A stretch of 64,000 nt of DNA from Bradyrhizobium ivorense (GCF_900696085.1 NZ_CAADFC020000016.1:372001-436000); one strand, 5' to 3'; positions 18,650 through 27,710 are shown, counted from the first letter of the stretch. Made by a program: numbers and translations. The notes: generated by a model from the sequence alone, not told the origin.

Positions 18650-18665
18650 TTAACCATCCTTTAAC
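18650..18665. promoter_or_regulatory. CtrA box (TTAA-N7-TTAAC)
   Basis: TTAA, CCATCCT, TTAAC is an exact match to the alphaproteobacterial CtrA consensus, and is followed by GAG. It lies about 90 bp before the lipoprotein start at 18755, a position suited to activation. The same extended form TTAACC-N5-TTAACGAG occurs at 29375. Confidence 0.65.
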
Positions 18666-18754
18666 GAGCAGGGCCCGCGCTGTTGCGCCCCTGTTCCGAC
18701 GCCCATATGGTCGCGCCGGGGATTGTGGCTGATAGCCGCAGGTGAGTGTGGATC

Positions 18755-19237
18755 ATGCGTCGTGTCATCGTGATTGCGGCCGCCGGACTGGGTCTGGCGG
18801 GCTGCTCTTCCTTTTCATTGGATTCGTTCAAGTCGGCGCCGCCGCCGATGCAGGTCCAGCTCGATTCGGCGCCGCCGGGGGCTGACGCCGTGACCTCGCT
18901 CGGGCCGGGCTGCAAGACGCCGTGCACGGTGTCGATCCCGACGCCGGAGACCAATTTCTCCGTCACCTTCAACCTGCCGAAATACCAGCCGGCGAATGTG
19001 CCGGTGACGGTCACCCGCGTGCCGGGCGACTTCACCAGCCCGGCCACCACGACGCTCGATCCGAGCCCGGTGTTCGCCGAATTGCAGCCGGCCGGCCCGC
19101 CGCCGCGCGCGGCGCGCAAGCCGATCCGGCCAAAGAAGAAGCCGAAGCCGGCCGCCGCGGCAGCCCCTGCCGCCGCCCCCGCCTCGGCGTTCCCCGATCC
19201 GAACGCGCCGCCGCCGGCTGCCGCGCCGTCGCGCTAG
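18755..19237 (+). CDS. PEGA-like domain lipoprotein
   Basis: A 160-residue predicted lipoprotein with lipobox LAGC (Cys17). A PEGA-like beta domain follows (VQLDSAPPGADAVTSLGPGC, then CTVSIPT and NFSVTFNLPKYQPANVPVTV). The C-terminus is a basic then Ala/Pro-rich tail, perhaps periplasm-spanning. The CtrA box upstream suggests cell-cycle-timed expression. The function is unknown. Confidence 0.8.
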   Translation: MRRVIVIAAAGLGLAGCSSFSLDSFKSAPPPMQVQLDSAPPGADAVTSLGPGCKTPCTVSIPTPETNFSVTFNLPKYQPANVPVTVTRVPGDFTSPATTTLDPSPVFAELQPAGPPPRAARKPIRPKKKPKPAAAAAPAAAPASAFPDPNAPPPAAAPSR

Positions 19238-19350
19238 CAGTTCCCCCTCGCCCCGCTCTCTTGTCCGCCGAAGCCCGCCTTCGGGCGAAGGCGGATGCGG
19301 GGAGAGGTGGAGAGCGGCGCTAGCGCGATCGCTCGATTTGCACTGCACAA

Positions 19351-19380
19351 GAGCCCGGCCGGACGCCGGGCTCGCATTTG
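19351..19380 (+). terminator. Possible terminator hairpin downstream of the lipoprotein gene
   Basis: agcccggc and gccgggct form an 8-bp GC-rich stem with a 5-base loop, but only a short, mixed T stretch follows. It is a weak intrinsic terminator at best. Confidence 0.4.
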
Positions 19381-19556
19381 TGCTCAAGCACTTCGCCGAT
19401 CAGGTTCTCGCATCGCGCGATGCGCCTCGCCTATCGTGTCAGCGCGGCTTTGCATGCTGCAGATCATGCTTTGGAACGCATTGTGACAACCCGCCAACAT
19501 GCATACATTGTCTGACGTCGATGCCGTCAGCGGCGCCGGCGCACGGGGAACAATCG

Positions 19557-19595
19557 CAAGACCCAAGTCCAAGACCCAAGTCGAAGGCCCGAGTT
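19557..19595. repeat. Three tandem 13-bp repeats directly before moaA
   Basis: caagacccaagtc occurs perfectly twice (19557-19569 and 19570-19582), followed by a degenerate gaaggcccgagtt (19583-19595). The array ends two bases before the moaA ATG, so it occupies the leader where a ribosome site is expected. Confidence 0.7.
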
Positions 19596-19597
19596 GA

Positions 19598-20632
19598 ATG
19601 AACGGATCCACGCAAGCGCATCCTGACACGCTGTTTCGTCCGATGATCGACCCGTTCGGCCGGACCATCCGCTATCTGCGCGTCTCCGTCACCGATCGCT
19701 GCGACCTGCGCTGCTTCTATTGCATGTCGGAGGACATGACCTTCCTGCCGAAGGCCGACCTGCTGACCCTGGAAGAGCTCGACCGGCTCTGCTCGGCCTT
19801 CGTCGCCAAGGGCGTGCGCAAGATCCGCCTCACCGGCGGCGAGCCGCTGGTCCGCCGCAACGTGATGAGCCTGGTGCGCTCGCTGTCGCGGCATCTGTCG
19901 ACCGGCGCGCTCGACGAGCTTACGCTGACCACCAACGGCTCGCAGCTGGCGCGCTTCGCCCAGGAACTGGCCGATTGCGGCGTGCGCCGTGTCAACGTCT
20001 CGCTCGACACGCTCGATGCCGAAAAATTCCGCGCCATCACCCGCTGGGGCGACATCGACAAGGTGTTTTCGGGCATCGAAGCGGCGCAGGCAGCCGGGCT
20101 CGCGGTGAAGATCAACGCGGTCGCGCTGAAGAACCTGAACGAGGACGAGATCCCGGCGCTGATGCAGTGGGCGCACGGCAAGGGTATGGGACTGACCCTG
20201 ATCGAGGTGATGCCGATGGGCGACATCGGCGCCGGCCGGATCGATCAGTACGTGCCGCTGTCGCTGTTGCGCGCCCGGCTCGAGAAGCACTACACGCTGA
20301 CCGATCTCGACGACAACACCGGCGGCCCCGCCCGCTATGTCCGGGTCGCCGAGACCGGCGGCAAACTCGGCTTCATCACCCCGATGACCCACAATTTCTG
20401 CGAGTCCTGCAACCGGGTGCGGATCACCTGCACCGGAACGCTGCACACCTGCCTCGGCCATGAGGACGCCTCCGACCTGCGCCGGCCGCTGCGCGCCTCG
20501 GAGGACAATGGCCTGTTGTCGGCCACGATCGACCGCGCCATCGGGCTGAAGCCCAAGGGGCACGATTTCATCATCGACCGCCGCCACAATCGCCCGAGCG
20601 TCAGCCGCCATATGAGCGTCACCGGGGGCTAA
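19598..20632 (+). CDS. moaA: GTP 3',8-cyclase
   Basis: A 344-residue radical-SAM enzyme that starts molybdenum cofactor synthesis by converting GTP to 3',8-cyclo-7,8-dihydro-GTP. The N-terminal 4Fe-4S motif is CDLRCFYC, the SAM-binding region includes LTGGEPLVRRN, and the second cluster is bound by CESCNRVRITC plus a later Cys. It ends with the GG pair required in the family tail. No clear ribosome site precedes it because of the tandem repeats. Confidence 0.95.
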   Translation: MNGSTQAHPDTLFRPMIDPFGRTIRYLRVSVTDRCDLRCFYCMSEDMTFLPKADLLTLEELDRLCSAFVAKGVRKIRLTGGEPLVRRNVMSLVRSLSRHLSTGALDELTLTTNGSQLARFAQELADCGVRRVNVSLDTLDAEKFRAITRWGDIDKVFSGIEAAQAAGLAVKINAVALKNLNEDEIPALMQWAHGKGMGLTLIEVMPMGDIGAGRIDQYVPLSLLRARLEKHYTLTDLDDNTGGPARYVRVAETGGKLGFITPMTHNFCESCNRVRITCTGTLHTCLGHEDASDLRRPLRASEDNGLLSATIDRAIGLKPKGHDFIIDRRHNRPSVSRHMSVTGG

Positions 20633-20970
20633 TCTCCGTAACTCCCCGGACGCCGTGGCCCTCCCCGATTTACCAAGGCGGGACAACAGTTTGTTGCCGC
20701 GTCAATTTGCCCATTTTCCGATTGACGGCGTCACACGGCGCTGAAATGGTGCCCCAGCTTTCACGCTAGTCTGGCCGGATAGGCCGCTGCCCCCGTCGGC
20801 TGCTGCCGACGATCCGGCAGCCAAGAACGGCGGAAGCGGATTTCGGGGGAGGACGACCGTTTTGCAACTGCTCCTGAAAGTGAGCCGTGGCTCCGTGCGC
20901 ATGCGCGCGGCGGCCAGATGATGCTTGGACAGATGTTCGGCGCGCAGCATGCGCGGCCGCGGAGATCGTG
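20633..20970. other. moaA-TRAP intergenic region
   Basis: A 338-bp region with no credible gene. It probably holds the promoter of the TRAP permease operon; no operator is recognised. Confidence 0.4.
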
Positions 20971-21510
20971 ATGCGCCCATTGTTGGCACTAAGTCAGGCC
21001 ATCGACCGACTCAACGAGAAGATCGGCTATATCTGCAACCTGCTGGTGTTGATCTCCTGCCTGGTCAGCGCCGGCAATGCGATGATCCGCTACGCCTTCT
21101 CCTACTCCTCGAACGGCTGGCTCGAGGCGCAGTGGTACATGTTCGCCATCCTGGTGATGTTCGGCGCCTCCTACACCTTCAAGCGCAACGAGCATGTCCG
21201 GGTCGAGATCCTCTATCTGATGCTGTCGGAGCGCGGCCAGCTGATCCTCGATCTGATCGGCACGCTGTGCTTCCTGATCCCGGCCTGCCTGCTGCTCGCC
21301 TATCTGTCGTGGCCGTTCTTCTACCAGGCCTATGCGGTCGGCGAGATGAGCGGCAATGCCGGCGGCCTGTTGCGCTGGCCGATCAAGTTCGTGATCCCGG
21401 CCGGCTTCGTCATGCTGGCGCTGCAAGGCGTCTCCGAGGTGATCAAGCGGATCGCCGCACTGGAGGGCTATGTGACGATCGACGCCAAGTATGAGAGGCC
21501 GACGCAATGA
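20971..21510 (+). CDS. TRAP transporter small permease (DctQ-type)
   Basis: A 179-residue membrane protein with four hydrophobic helices (about residues 20-40, 50-70, 95-115, 135-155). It carries the DctQ hallmark FGASYTFKRNEHVRVEIL. It forms the membrane unit with the large permease for Na+-driven uptake of an organic acid. The start at 20971 removes an upstream extension that has no membrane character. Its stop overlaps the next gene as ATGA. Confidence 0.92.
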   Translation: MRPLLALSQAIDRLNEKIGYICNLLVLISCLVSAGNAMIRYAFSYSSNGWLEAQWYMFAILVMFGASYTFKRNEHVRVEILYLMLSERGQLILDLIGTLCFLIPACLLLAYLSWPFFYQAYAVGEMSGNAGGLLRWPIKFVIPAGFVMLALQGVSEVIKRIAALEGYVTIDAKYERPTQ

Positions 21511-23108
21511 TCACGCTGGAGATGATGCCGCCCTTGATGTTCGGCGGCCTGATCATTGCGATGCTGATCGGCTATCCGGTGGCGTTCACGCTGGCCGCGG
21601 TCGGCCTGTCGTTCGGGTTCCTCTCGATCTGGCTCGGCTTCTTTGACCTCAACTTCCTGCAGGCGATCCCGGGCCGCATCTTCGGCAGCGTGCTCTCCAA
21701 CGAGCTGCTGCTCGCGATCCCGTTCTTCACCTTCATGGGCGCGATATTGGAACGATGCGGGCTCGCCGAGGACATGCTGGATTCGATGGGCCAGCTGTTC
21801 GGCCCGATCCGTGGCGGCCTCGGCTATTCCGTGATCATCGTCGGCTTCATCCTCGGCGCCATCACCGGCACGGTGGCGGCGCAGGTCATCGCCATGGCGC
21901 TGATCTCGATGCCGGTGATGATCCGCTACGGCTACAACATCCGCTACATCACCGGCGTGCTCGCCGCCTCCGGCACCATCACCCAGCTGGTGCCGCCGTC
22001 GCTGGTGCTGATCGTGCTCGCCGACCAGCTCGGCAAGTCGGTCGGCGACATGTATCTCGGCGCCTGGGGCCCGTCGGTGTTCCAGATCATGCTGTTCGCC
22101 GGCTACACCTTCCTGCTCGGCATCTTCAAGCCGAGCCACGTGCCCGCGGTGCCGCTGGAAGCGCGCACGCTGACCGGCTGGGCGCTGTGGAAGAAGTGCC
22201 TGCTCGGCATCATCCCCTCCGCGGTGCTGATCTTCGTCGTGCTCGGCACCATGATGATGGGCCTTGCGACCCCGACCGAGGCCGGCGCGATGGGTGCGGT
22301 CGGCGCCATGGTGCTGGCTGCGATCCACCACAAGGATTTCAGCGCCACCGGCAACAAGGTGCTGATCGCGGGCGTCATCGCCGCAGGCATCGGCACCATC
22401 GTCGCGATCCTCTACAGCGAGAACCTGGTCTTCAAGCTCGCCTATGCCGTCACCTATCTTGCGATCGTCTGGATCTGCCTCGAGGCGGTGAGAATTCCCG
22501 ACCTGCGCGACCTGATCAAGCAGGGCTACGAGACCACCATGCGCATCACCTGCATGGTCACCTTCATCCTGATCGGCTCGACCTGCTTCTCGGTGGTGTT
22601 CCTCGGCGTCTCCGGCGGCACCTGGCTGGAGCACCTGTTGACCTCGCTGCCTGGCGGCGTCTGGGGCTTCCTGATCTTCATCAACCTGTTCATCTTCTTC
22701 CTGGCGTTCTTCCTCGACTTCTTCGAGATCGCGTTCATCATCCTGCCGATGATCGCGCCGATCGCGCAGAAGATCCTGACGCCGGTGGTCGGCGCCGATG
22801 CCGCGCTGATCTGGTTCGGCGTCATGCTGTGCGTCAACATGCAGACCTCGTTCCTGCATCCGCCGTTCGGCTTCGCGCTGTTCTACCTGCGCGGCGTGGC
22901 GCCGCGCGAGGTGAAGAGCTCCGACATCTATTGGGGCGCGATGCCCTGGATCGGCCTGCAGGCGATCATGGTCGCGCTGGTGATCGCGTTCCCGGTCGTC
23001 GTCACCGGACTGCTCGACAAGCCGCTCAACGTCGACCTCGACAAGGTCAAGATCGATGTGCCGCAAATCGAGCTGCCGCCGCTCGATTTCGGCCAGCCGA
23101 AGCAGTAG
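21507..23108 (+). CDS. TRAP transporter large permease (DctM-type)
   Basis: A 533-residue polytopic protein of the DctM family with at least 12 hydrophobic segments, including LLAIPFFTFMGAILER and LATPTEAGAMGAVGAM, the latter a typical DctM signature. It is the ion-coupled channel of the TRAP system. It is translationally coupled to the small permease. Family membership in the larger TRAP-type mannitol/chloroaromatic group is indicated by length and C-terminus, but the substrate is unknown. Confidence 0.93.
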   Translation: MITLEMMPPLMFGGLIIAMLIGYPVAFTLAAVGLSFGFLSIWLGFFDLNFLQAIPGRIFGSVLSNELLLAIPFFTFMGAILERCGLAEDMLDSMGQLFGPIRGGLGYSVIIVGFILGAITGTVAAQVIAMALISMPVMIRYGYNIRYITGVLAASGTITQLVPPSLVLIVLADQLGKSVGDMYLGAWGPSVFQIMLFAGYTFLLGIFKPSHVPAVPLEARTLTGWALWKKCLLGIIPSAVLIFVVLGTMMMGLATPTEAGAMGAVGAMVLAAIHHKDFSATGNKVLIAGVIAAGIGTIVAILYSENLVFKLAYAVTYLAIVWICLEAVRIPDLRDLIKQGYETTMRITCMVTFILIGSTCFSVVFLGVSGGTWLEHLLTSLPGGVWGFLIFINLFIFFLAFFLDFFEIAFIILPMIAPIAQKILTPVVGADAALIWFGVMLCVNMQTSFLHPPFGFALFYLRGVAPREVKSSDIYWGAMPWIGLQAIMVALVIAFPVVVTGLLDKPLNVDLDKVKIDVPQIELPPLDFGQPKQ

Positions 23109-23128
23109 CCCGGCTTGCAGCGGAGACG

Positions 23129-23164
23129 AAAAAACCCCGGAGCCCAGGCTCCGGGGTTTTTTGT
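23129..23164. terminator. Strong bidirectional intrinsic terminator
   Basis: aaaaaaccccggagcc and ggctccggggtttttt form a 10-bp GC stem flanked by an A-run and a T-run. It separates the convergent permease operon and binding-protein gene and can terminate both. Confidence 0.92.
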
Positions 23165-23232
23165 TTGATGTCGCACGCGCGATGCGGTTTGCAGGCGGCG
23201 GCGAAGATGGCTCCGCCGTCGGCTGGCCGTGA

Positions 23233-24321
23233 TCAAATCTGCGCGTGACGCGCCATGAAATTGTCGTAGCCGACTTCGGCGACCTGGAACCACTGATAGC
23301 CGTTGCTGGAATAGGCCGTCAGCGACTCCAGCAGCGCCTTGAAGGTGGGATTGCCGGCTGCGACCTCGGCGTGCAGCTCCCGCGCCGCCTTGAAGCTCGC
23401 CTCCATGATCGGCGGCGAGAACGCGTGCAGCTTGGCGCCGCCGGCCAGCAACTTCTTCAGCCCGGTCGGATTCACGCTGTCGTATTTCGCCATCATCCAG
23501 TTGTTGGCCAGGTGACCGGCCTGCTCGAGGATGTTCTGATAGTGCTTCGGCAACGCGTTCCACTTCTCGAGGTTGATCATCGCCAGCAGCATCGGGCCAC
23601 CTTCCCACCAGCCCGGATAGTAGTAATGCGGCGCGACCTTGTGCAGGCCGAGCTTCTCGTCGTCATAGGGGCCGACCCATTCCGCGGCGTCGATGGTGCC
23701 CTTCTCCAGCGCCGGATAGATGTCGCCGCCGGCGAGCTGCTGCGGCACGCAGCCGAGCTTCTGCATGACGCGGCCGGCGAACCCGCCGATGCGGAATTTC
23801 AGTCCCTTGAGATCGTCGACGGTGTTGATCTCCTTGCGGAACCAGCCGCCCATCTGACAGGTGGTGTTGCCGGCGAGCAGCGAGGTGACGTTGTAGTTCT
23901 TGTAGAATGCGTTGAGCAGATCCTTGCCGCCGCCCAGCATGTACCAGGCCTGGTTGAGGCGCGCGTTCGGTCCGAACGGGATCGACGAGCCGAAGGTGAA
24001 GGCCGGGTCCTTGCCGAAATAATAGTAGGAAGCGGTGTGGCCCATCTCCACCGTGCCGTTCTGCACGGCGTCGAGCACCTGCAGGCCGGGCACGATCTCG
24101 CCGGCGGCAAAGGTCTGGATCTGGAATTTGCCGTCCGTCGCCTCGCCCACCGCCTTGGCCATCATCTCGGCGCCGCCATGGATGGTGTCGAGTGTCTTCG
24201 GCCAGCTTGTCGTCATGCGCCATTTGATTTCCGGCATCGACTGCGCGATCGCCGGCGCCGCCACCGTCGCCGCACCTGCGACGCCTAAACCGGTGACCTT
24301 GATGAAGTCTCTTCGTTTCAT
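23233..24321 (-). CDS. TRAP transporter substrate-binding protein 1
   Basis: A 362-residue periplasmic protein of the DctP/TAXI-independent TRAP family. It has a twin-arginine signal (MKRRDFIKVTGLGVAGAATV) and family motifs IHGGAEMMAKAVGE, GGWFRKEI and QLAGGDIYPALEKGTIDAAE. It should deliver its ligand to the permeases encoded convergently at 20971-23108. It is closely similar to the neighbouring 24629-25717 protein, with identical length. Confidence 0.92.
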   Translation of the reverse strand: MKRRDFIKVTGLGVAGAATVAAPAIAQSMPEIKWRMTTSWPKTLDTIHGGAEMMAKAVGEATDGKFQIQTFAAGEIVPGLQVLDAVQNGTVEMGHTASYYYFGKDPAFTFGSSIPFGPNARLNQAWYMLGGGKDLLNAFYKNYNVTSLLAGNTTCQMGGWFRKEINTVDDLKGLKFRIGGFAGRVMQKLGCVPQQLAGGDIYPALEKGTIDAAEWVGPYDDEKLGLHKVAPHYYYPGWWEGGPMLLAMINLEKWNALPKHYQNILEQAGHLANNWMMAKYDSVNPTGLKKLLAGGAKLHAFSPPIMEASFKAARELHAEVAAGNPTFKALLESLTAYSSNGYQWFQVAEVGYDNFMARHAQI

Positions 24322-24488
24322 AATTATTCCTGCCCTGGTTGTTGGTCGTGTTGTTTGAAGCGGCGACCGATTATTATTGTCGCGCTCGCTTTTCTTGGCC
24401 GTCACGATCAGTGAGTGATCTGTGCGTCCGCCCCTGTGCCGAGGCTTGGCGGCGAGCATGGAGCATCCCTCACTTGAATGCCAGACGC

Positions 24489-24520
24489 AAAAAGCCCGGC
24501 CGTCTCGCGAGGGCCGGGCT
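24489..24520 (-). terminator. Intrinsic terminator of binding-protein gene 2
   Basis: On the minus strand agcccggcc and ggccgggct form a 9-bp stem followed by a run of five T, 109 bp after the stop of the 24629-25717 gene. It makes the two binding-protein genes separate transcripts. Confidence 0.8.
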
Positions 24521-24628
24521 ACTTAAGTCGAACACTTTAGCTTTGGCTCCGACTAGATCAGACCCAAAGCCTTGGATTGTCGTGCTGCGTTCTCTTCACG
24601 CGAACGCTGGTCCGCTTCGCGGTGCCGA

Positions 24629-25717
24629 TCAGCCGCGCGTGCGCGAGCGGATCATGAAGCTGTCGAAGGTGTATTCGGCGACCTGCCACCACAGATACTG
24701 GTCGGAGCGGTAGGCCTGCATCGCCTCGATCGACTTCTTGAAGTCGGGGTTCTTGCCCGAGATCTCGCTCCACAGCTCGTTGGTCGCCTTCAAGCAGGCC
24801 TCGAGCACTTCGGTGGTGAACGGGCGCAGCTGCGTGCCGCCGGCCACCAGACGCTTCAGCGCCGACGGGTTCTGCATGTCGTAGCGCGCGGCCATCCAGC
24901 TGTTGGCGTTGGCGCAGGCGTTGGTCAGGATCGCCTGGTAGTTCTTCGGCAGCGCGTTCCACTTCTCCAGATTGACGAAGGAGTGCACGGTCGGACCGCC
25001 TTCCCAGAAGCCCGGATAGTAGTAGTACTTCGCGACCTTCTGGAAGCCGAGCTTCTCGTCGTCGTAAGGACCGACCCACTCGGCGGCGTCGATGGTGCCC
25101 TTCTCCAGCGCCGGATAGATGTCGCCGCCGGCGAGCTGCTGCGGCACCACGCCGACCTTCTGCAGCACCTGGCCGGCGATGCCGCCGATGCGCATCTTGA
25201 GGCCGGACATGTCGGCGACGGTCTTGATCTCCTTGCGGAACCAGCCGCCCATCTGGGTGCCGGTGTTGCCGGTCGGGAAACCGATAACGCCGAACTTCTT
25301 GAAGAACTCGTTGCCGAGTGCCTCACCGCCGCCCTGGTACCACCAGGAATTCTGCATGCGGGCATTGAGGCCGAACGGGACCGACGAATAGATCGCGAAG
25401 GTCGGATCCTTGCCGACATAGTAGTAGGCGACCGTGTGCGACATTTCGACGGTGCCGTTGGAGGTCGCGTCCAGCGCCTGCAGGCCGGGGACGACTTCGC
25501 CCGCCGCGAACACCTGGATCTGGAACTTGTTGTCAGTCATTTCGGCGACGTACTTCGCCACCTCGACCGCACCGCCATAGATGGTGTCAAGCGACTTCGG
25601 GAAGCTCGAGGTCAGGCGCCACTTCACTTCGGGAGAGGACTGCGCGATCGCCGGCGCGGCAACGGCCGTCGCGGCAGCACCGGCCGCAGAAACTTTCAGA
25701 AAATCACGACGCTTCAT
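24629..25717 (-). CDS. TRAP transporter substrate-binding protein 2
   Basis: A 362-residue paralogue of the preceding protein. It has its own Tat-type signal MKRRDFLKVSAAGAAATAVA and the same QLAGGDIYPALEKGTIDAAE and GPYDDEKLG blocks, while ligand-pocket regions differ (for example SYYYFGKDP against AYYYVGKDP). It has an independent terminator. It probably serves the same permeases with a different affinity or ligand, or is an orphan receptor. Confidence 0.92.
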   Translation of the reverse strand: MKRRDFLKVSAAGAAATAVAAPAIAQSSPEVKWRLTSSFPKSLDTIYGGAVEVAKYVAEMTDNKFQIQVFAAGEVVPGLQALDATSNGTVEMSHTVAYYYVGKDPTFAIYSSVPFGLNARMQNSWWYQGGGEALGNEFFKKFGVIGFPTGNTGTQMGGWFRKEIKTVADMSGLKMRIGGIAGQVLQKVGVVPQQLAGGDIYPALEKGTIDAAEWVGPYDDEKLGFQKVAKYYYYPGFWEGGPTVHSFVNLEKWNALPKNYQAILTNACANANSWMAARYDMQNPSALKRLVAGGTQLRPFTTEVLEACLKATNELWSEISGKNPDFKKSIEAMQAYRSDQYLWWQVAEYTFDSFMIRSRTRG

Positions 25718-26091
25718 CGTAAGGCTTCTCCTTGAGGGGGCGTTTCCCAGTAACTGCAAGCATGTCCTCCGGCGATTCCACGAAGGTGATGCCGGGGCGC
25801 TCTGGCTCGGCCCTTTAACACGGAAGGCGGCGTCACGGAAACGCGACAATGGCATGACCGCGCCAATTAAACGAAAGTCTGATGGTGCAGCATTGGCTCG
25901 GAAAAAACCGGCTCGGAACGCGACGATGACGCCTGGCACTGCTCGCGGCGCGCGGCGCGATAAATCGCCACGTGCGGGCGGTCCGACACCATCACCAGGT
26001 TACCGGAGGTGGTACGGATGGCCGTGTGCAACGGGGATACGATCATGCAACGGCACGTGGCGCCGTGGCGCGCGGCGCATGGCCGCGCCAG
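25718..26091. other. Intergenic region, no gene seen
   Basis: A 374-bp region. Frames on either strand lack protein character. Promoter elements for binding-protein gene 2 must lie at its left end. Confidence 0.4.
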
Positions 26092-26325
26092 TCAGCGCTT
26101 CGCCGCTTCTCGCGCCTTCTTGGCCTTTTCGACCAGATACCGTCCGCGCCGGATCCAGCCTTGCGCGGTCGTGGTGCTGACGCCATAGATCTTCGCGATC
26201 GCCGCCGCAGCCTCGCCGATCGAGTCGGACTTCTTCATCAGGTTGAACGCCTGGCGCGAGGCCTCTTCGCGCTTCTCCCGCGTCAGATGCTTGCGGCGTT
26301 CCTTCTTTGCAGGTGACGGTGCCAT
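26092..26325 (-). CDS. Small helix-turn-helix-like hypothetical protein
   Basis: A 77-residue strongly basic protein. The central segment AAAAIAKIYGVSTTTAQGWI has the spacing of a helix-turn-helix, with GVSTTTAQGWIRRGR as a recognition helix. Basic ends suggest nucleic-acid binding. The ATG at 26325 is preferred to an in-frame start at 26427 because the upstream part is unlike a protein N-terminus. Its target and role are unknown. Confidence 0.65.
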   Translation of the reverse strand: MAPSPAKKERRKHLTREKREEASRQAFNLMKKSDSIGEAAAAIAKIYGVSTTTAQGWIRRGRYLVEKAKKAREAAKR

Positions 26326-26483
26326 GTGATCGTCGCTTACGGTCTCTCGGCAGTTTCGGCTTAACCGATCGCCCTCGTCAAGGTTGACGGACGGCGTGGT
26401 GCGATTCGGCTGTATCCGGGCCAGCATACAGGCTGGACGCGATCCGACAATCGGTCAGGGCGACAGTCCTGTGAAGAACGGCC

Positions 26484-27617
26484 TCAGGCGGCGGCAATCG
26501 CGCCCTTGAGCTGCTCGCGGACCTTGGCGCCGATCGCCCGGTAGATCGCCGCGTGCGGGCCGTCGGGCTCGCTCTCGACCACCGGATGACCGGAATCCGA
26601 GGTGGTGCGGATCGTGATATCCAGGGGGATTTCGCCGAGGAACGGCACCCCGAGCCGCTCGGCCTCGTGGCGGGCGCCGCCATGGCCGAAAATGTCCGAG
26701 CGGGTGCCGCAATGCGGGCACTGGAAGTAGCTCATGTTCTCGACGATGCCGAGCACCGGCACGTTGACCTTCTTGAACATCGCAAGTCCGCGCCGCGCGT
26801 CGATCAGCGAGAGGTCCTGCGGGGTCGAGACGATGACGGCGCCCTTCAGCGGGACGTTCTGCGCCAGCGTCAGCTGGGCGTCGCCGGTGCCCGGCGGCAT
26901 GTCGACCACCAGCACGTCGAGCGTGCCCCAGGCGACGTCGCGCAGCATCTGGGTGATCGCCGACATCACCATCGGCCCGCGCCAGATCATCGCGGTCTCC
27001 TCCTCGACCAGGAAGCCGATCGACATGATCGCGAGGCCAAATCGGTTGAGCGGAATCATCTTCTTGTCGTCGTTGAGCTGCGGCTTCTCGTGAATGCCGG
27101 TCAGCCGCGGCACCGACGGGCCGTAGATGTCGGCGTCGAGCAGCCCGACCCGCAGGCCGAGGTCGCGCAGACCGAGCGCAAGGTTGAGCGCGGTGGTCGA
27201 CTTGCCGACCCCGCCCTTGCCGGAGGCGACCGCGATGACGGCGGAGATGCCGGGAATTTCGGCCTGCCGGGCCATCGGCGAGGTAGCGCCGGGCGGCGGC
27301 GGATGGCGGTGCGCGGCCGCGGGGGGCACCCCGCCGGCCGGGCGCGGCGGCGGCGCAGCGGCGCTGCCCGGCTTGCGTTCGGCGGTCAGCGCGATCATCG
27401 CGACGCTGACGCCGGGAATGGCGCGCACCGCGTTCTCGGCCTGCGCACGCACGCTCTCCCAGGCGCGGGCCTCAGCGGCATCGACGTTGATCGAGAAGAA
27501 CACCTTGCCGTCGGTGACCGTGATCGCCGACAGCACGTTGGCGTTGGTCAAGGCGGTGCCGCGCGGCGACATCACCTTGGCAAGGCAATCGAGGACCTGT
27601 TGCTGCGTCACGCTCAC
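26484..27617 (-). CDS. apbC: Mrp/NBP35-type Fe-S cluster carrier ATPase (ApbC)
   Basis: A 377-residue protein. The N-terminal MIP18/DUF59 domain (MSVTQQQVLDCLAKVMSPRG) is joined by a Pro-rich linker to a ParA/MinD-like P-loop ATPase with ASGKGGVGKSTTALNLA. The cluster-binding CPHCGTRSDIFG motif lies in the C-terminal half. It transfers Fe-S clusters to apo-enzymes in the cytoplasm. Length and domain order match ApbC/Mrp. Confidence 0.93.
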   Translation of the reverse strand: MSVTQQQVLDCLAKVMSPRGTALTNANVLSAITVTDGKVFFSINVDAAEARAWESVRAQAENAVRAIPGVSVAMIALTAERKPGSAAAPPPRPAGGVPPAAAHRHPPPPGATSPMARQAEIPGISAVIAVASGKGGVGKSTTALNLALGLRDLGLRVGLLDADIYGPSVPRLTGIHEKPQLNDDKKMIPLNRFGLAIMSIGFLVEEETAMIWRGPMVMSAITQMLRDVAWGTLDVLVVDMPPGTGDAQLTLAQNVPLKGAVIVSTPQDLSLIDARRGLAMFKKVNVPVLGIVENMSYFQCPHCGTRSDIFGHGGARHEAERLGVPFLGEIPLDITIRTTSDSGHPVVESEPDGPHAAIYRAIGAKVREQLKGAIAAA

Positions 27618-27635
27618 GGCATCTCTCTCCTTAAG

Positions 27636-27710
27636 GGGGCATGATCTCCGCGCAAACGCTTCGCGTTTGTCGCGCCGGAAAACCGCTTCACACTTTTCCG
27701 GATCATGCCC
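27636..27710. repeat. Palindromic intergenic repeat (gcatgatc family)
   Basis: Ends gggcatgatc and gatcatgccc are complementary. Inside are the hairpin gcgcaaacgcttcgcgtttg and the block ggaaaaccgcttcacacttttcc. This sequence class is widely scattered between Bradyrhizobium genes (recognised from memory, not searched). Confidence 0.75.

Larger units (their letters stand above)
19238..19597. other. Lipoprotein-moaA intergenic region
   Basis: No gene is seen. It contains the imperfect hairpin ccgccgaagcccgccttcgg (about 19264-19283) with its complement, the hairpin at 19351, and a tandem repeat next to moaA. The moaA promoter must lie within it or further upstream. Confidence 0.5.

Noticed and set aside
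18597..18754. A possible tRNA or small RNA in the GC-rich stretch before the lipoprotein gene
   Set aside because: No T-loop GGTTCRANTC, no acceptor stem and no cloverleaf pairing could be drawn.
21468..23066. A 532-codon open frame on the minus strand across the TRAP permease genes
   Set aside because: Its His/Asp/Glu-rich translation is the expected complement of membrane-protein codons, not a protein.
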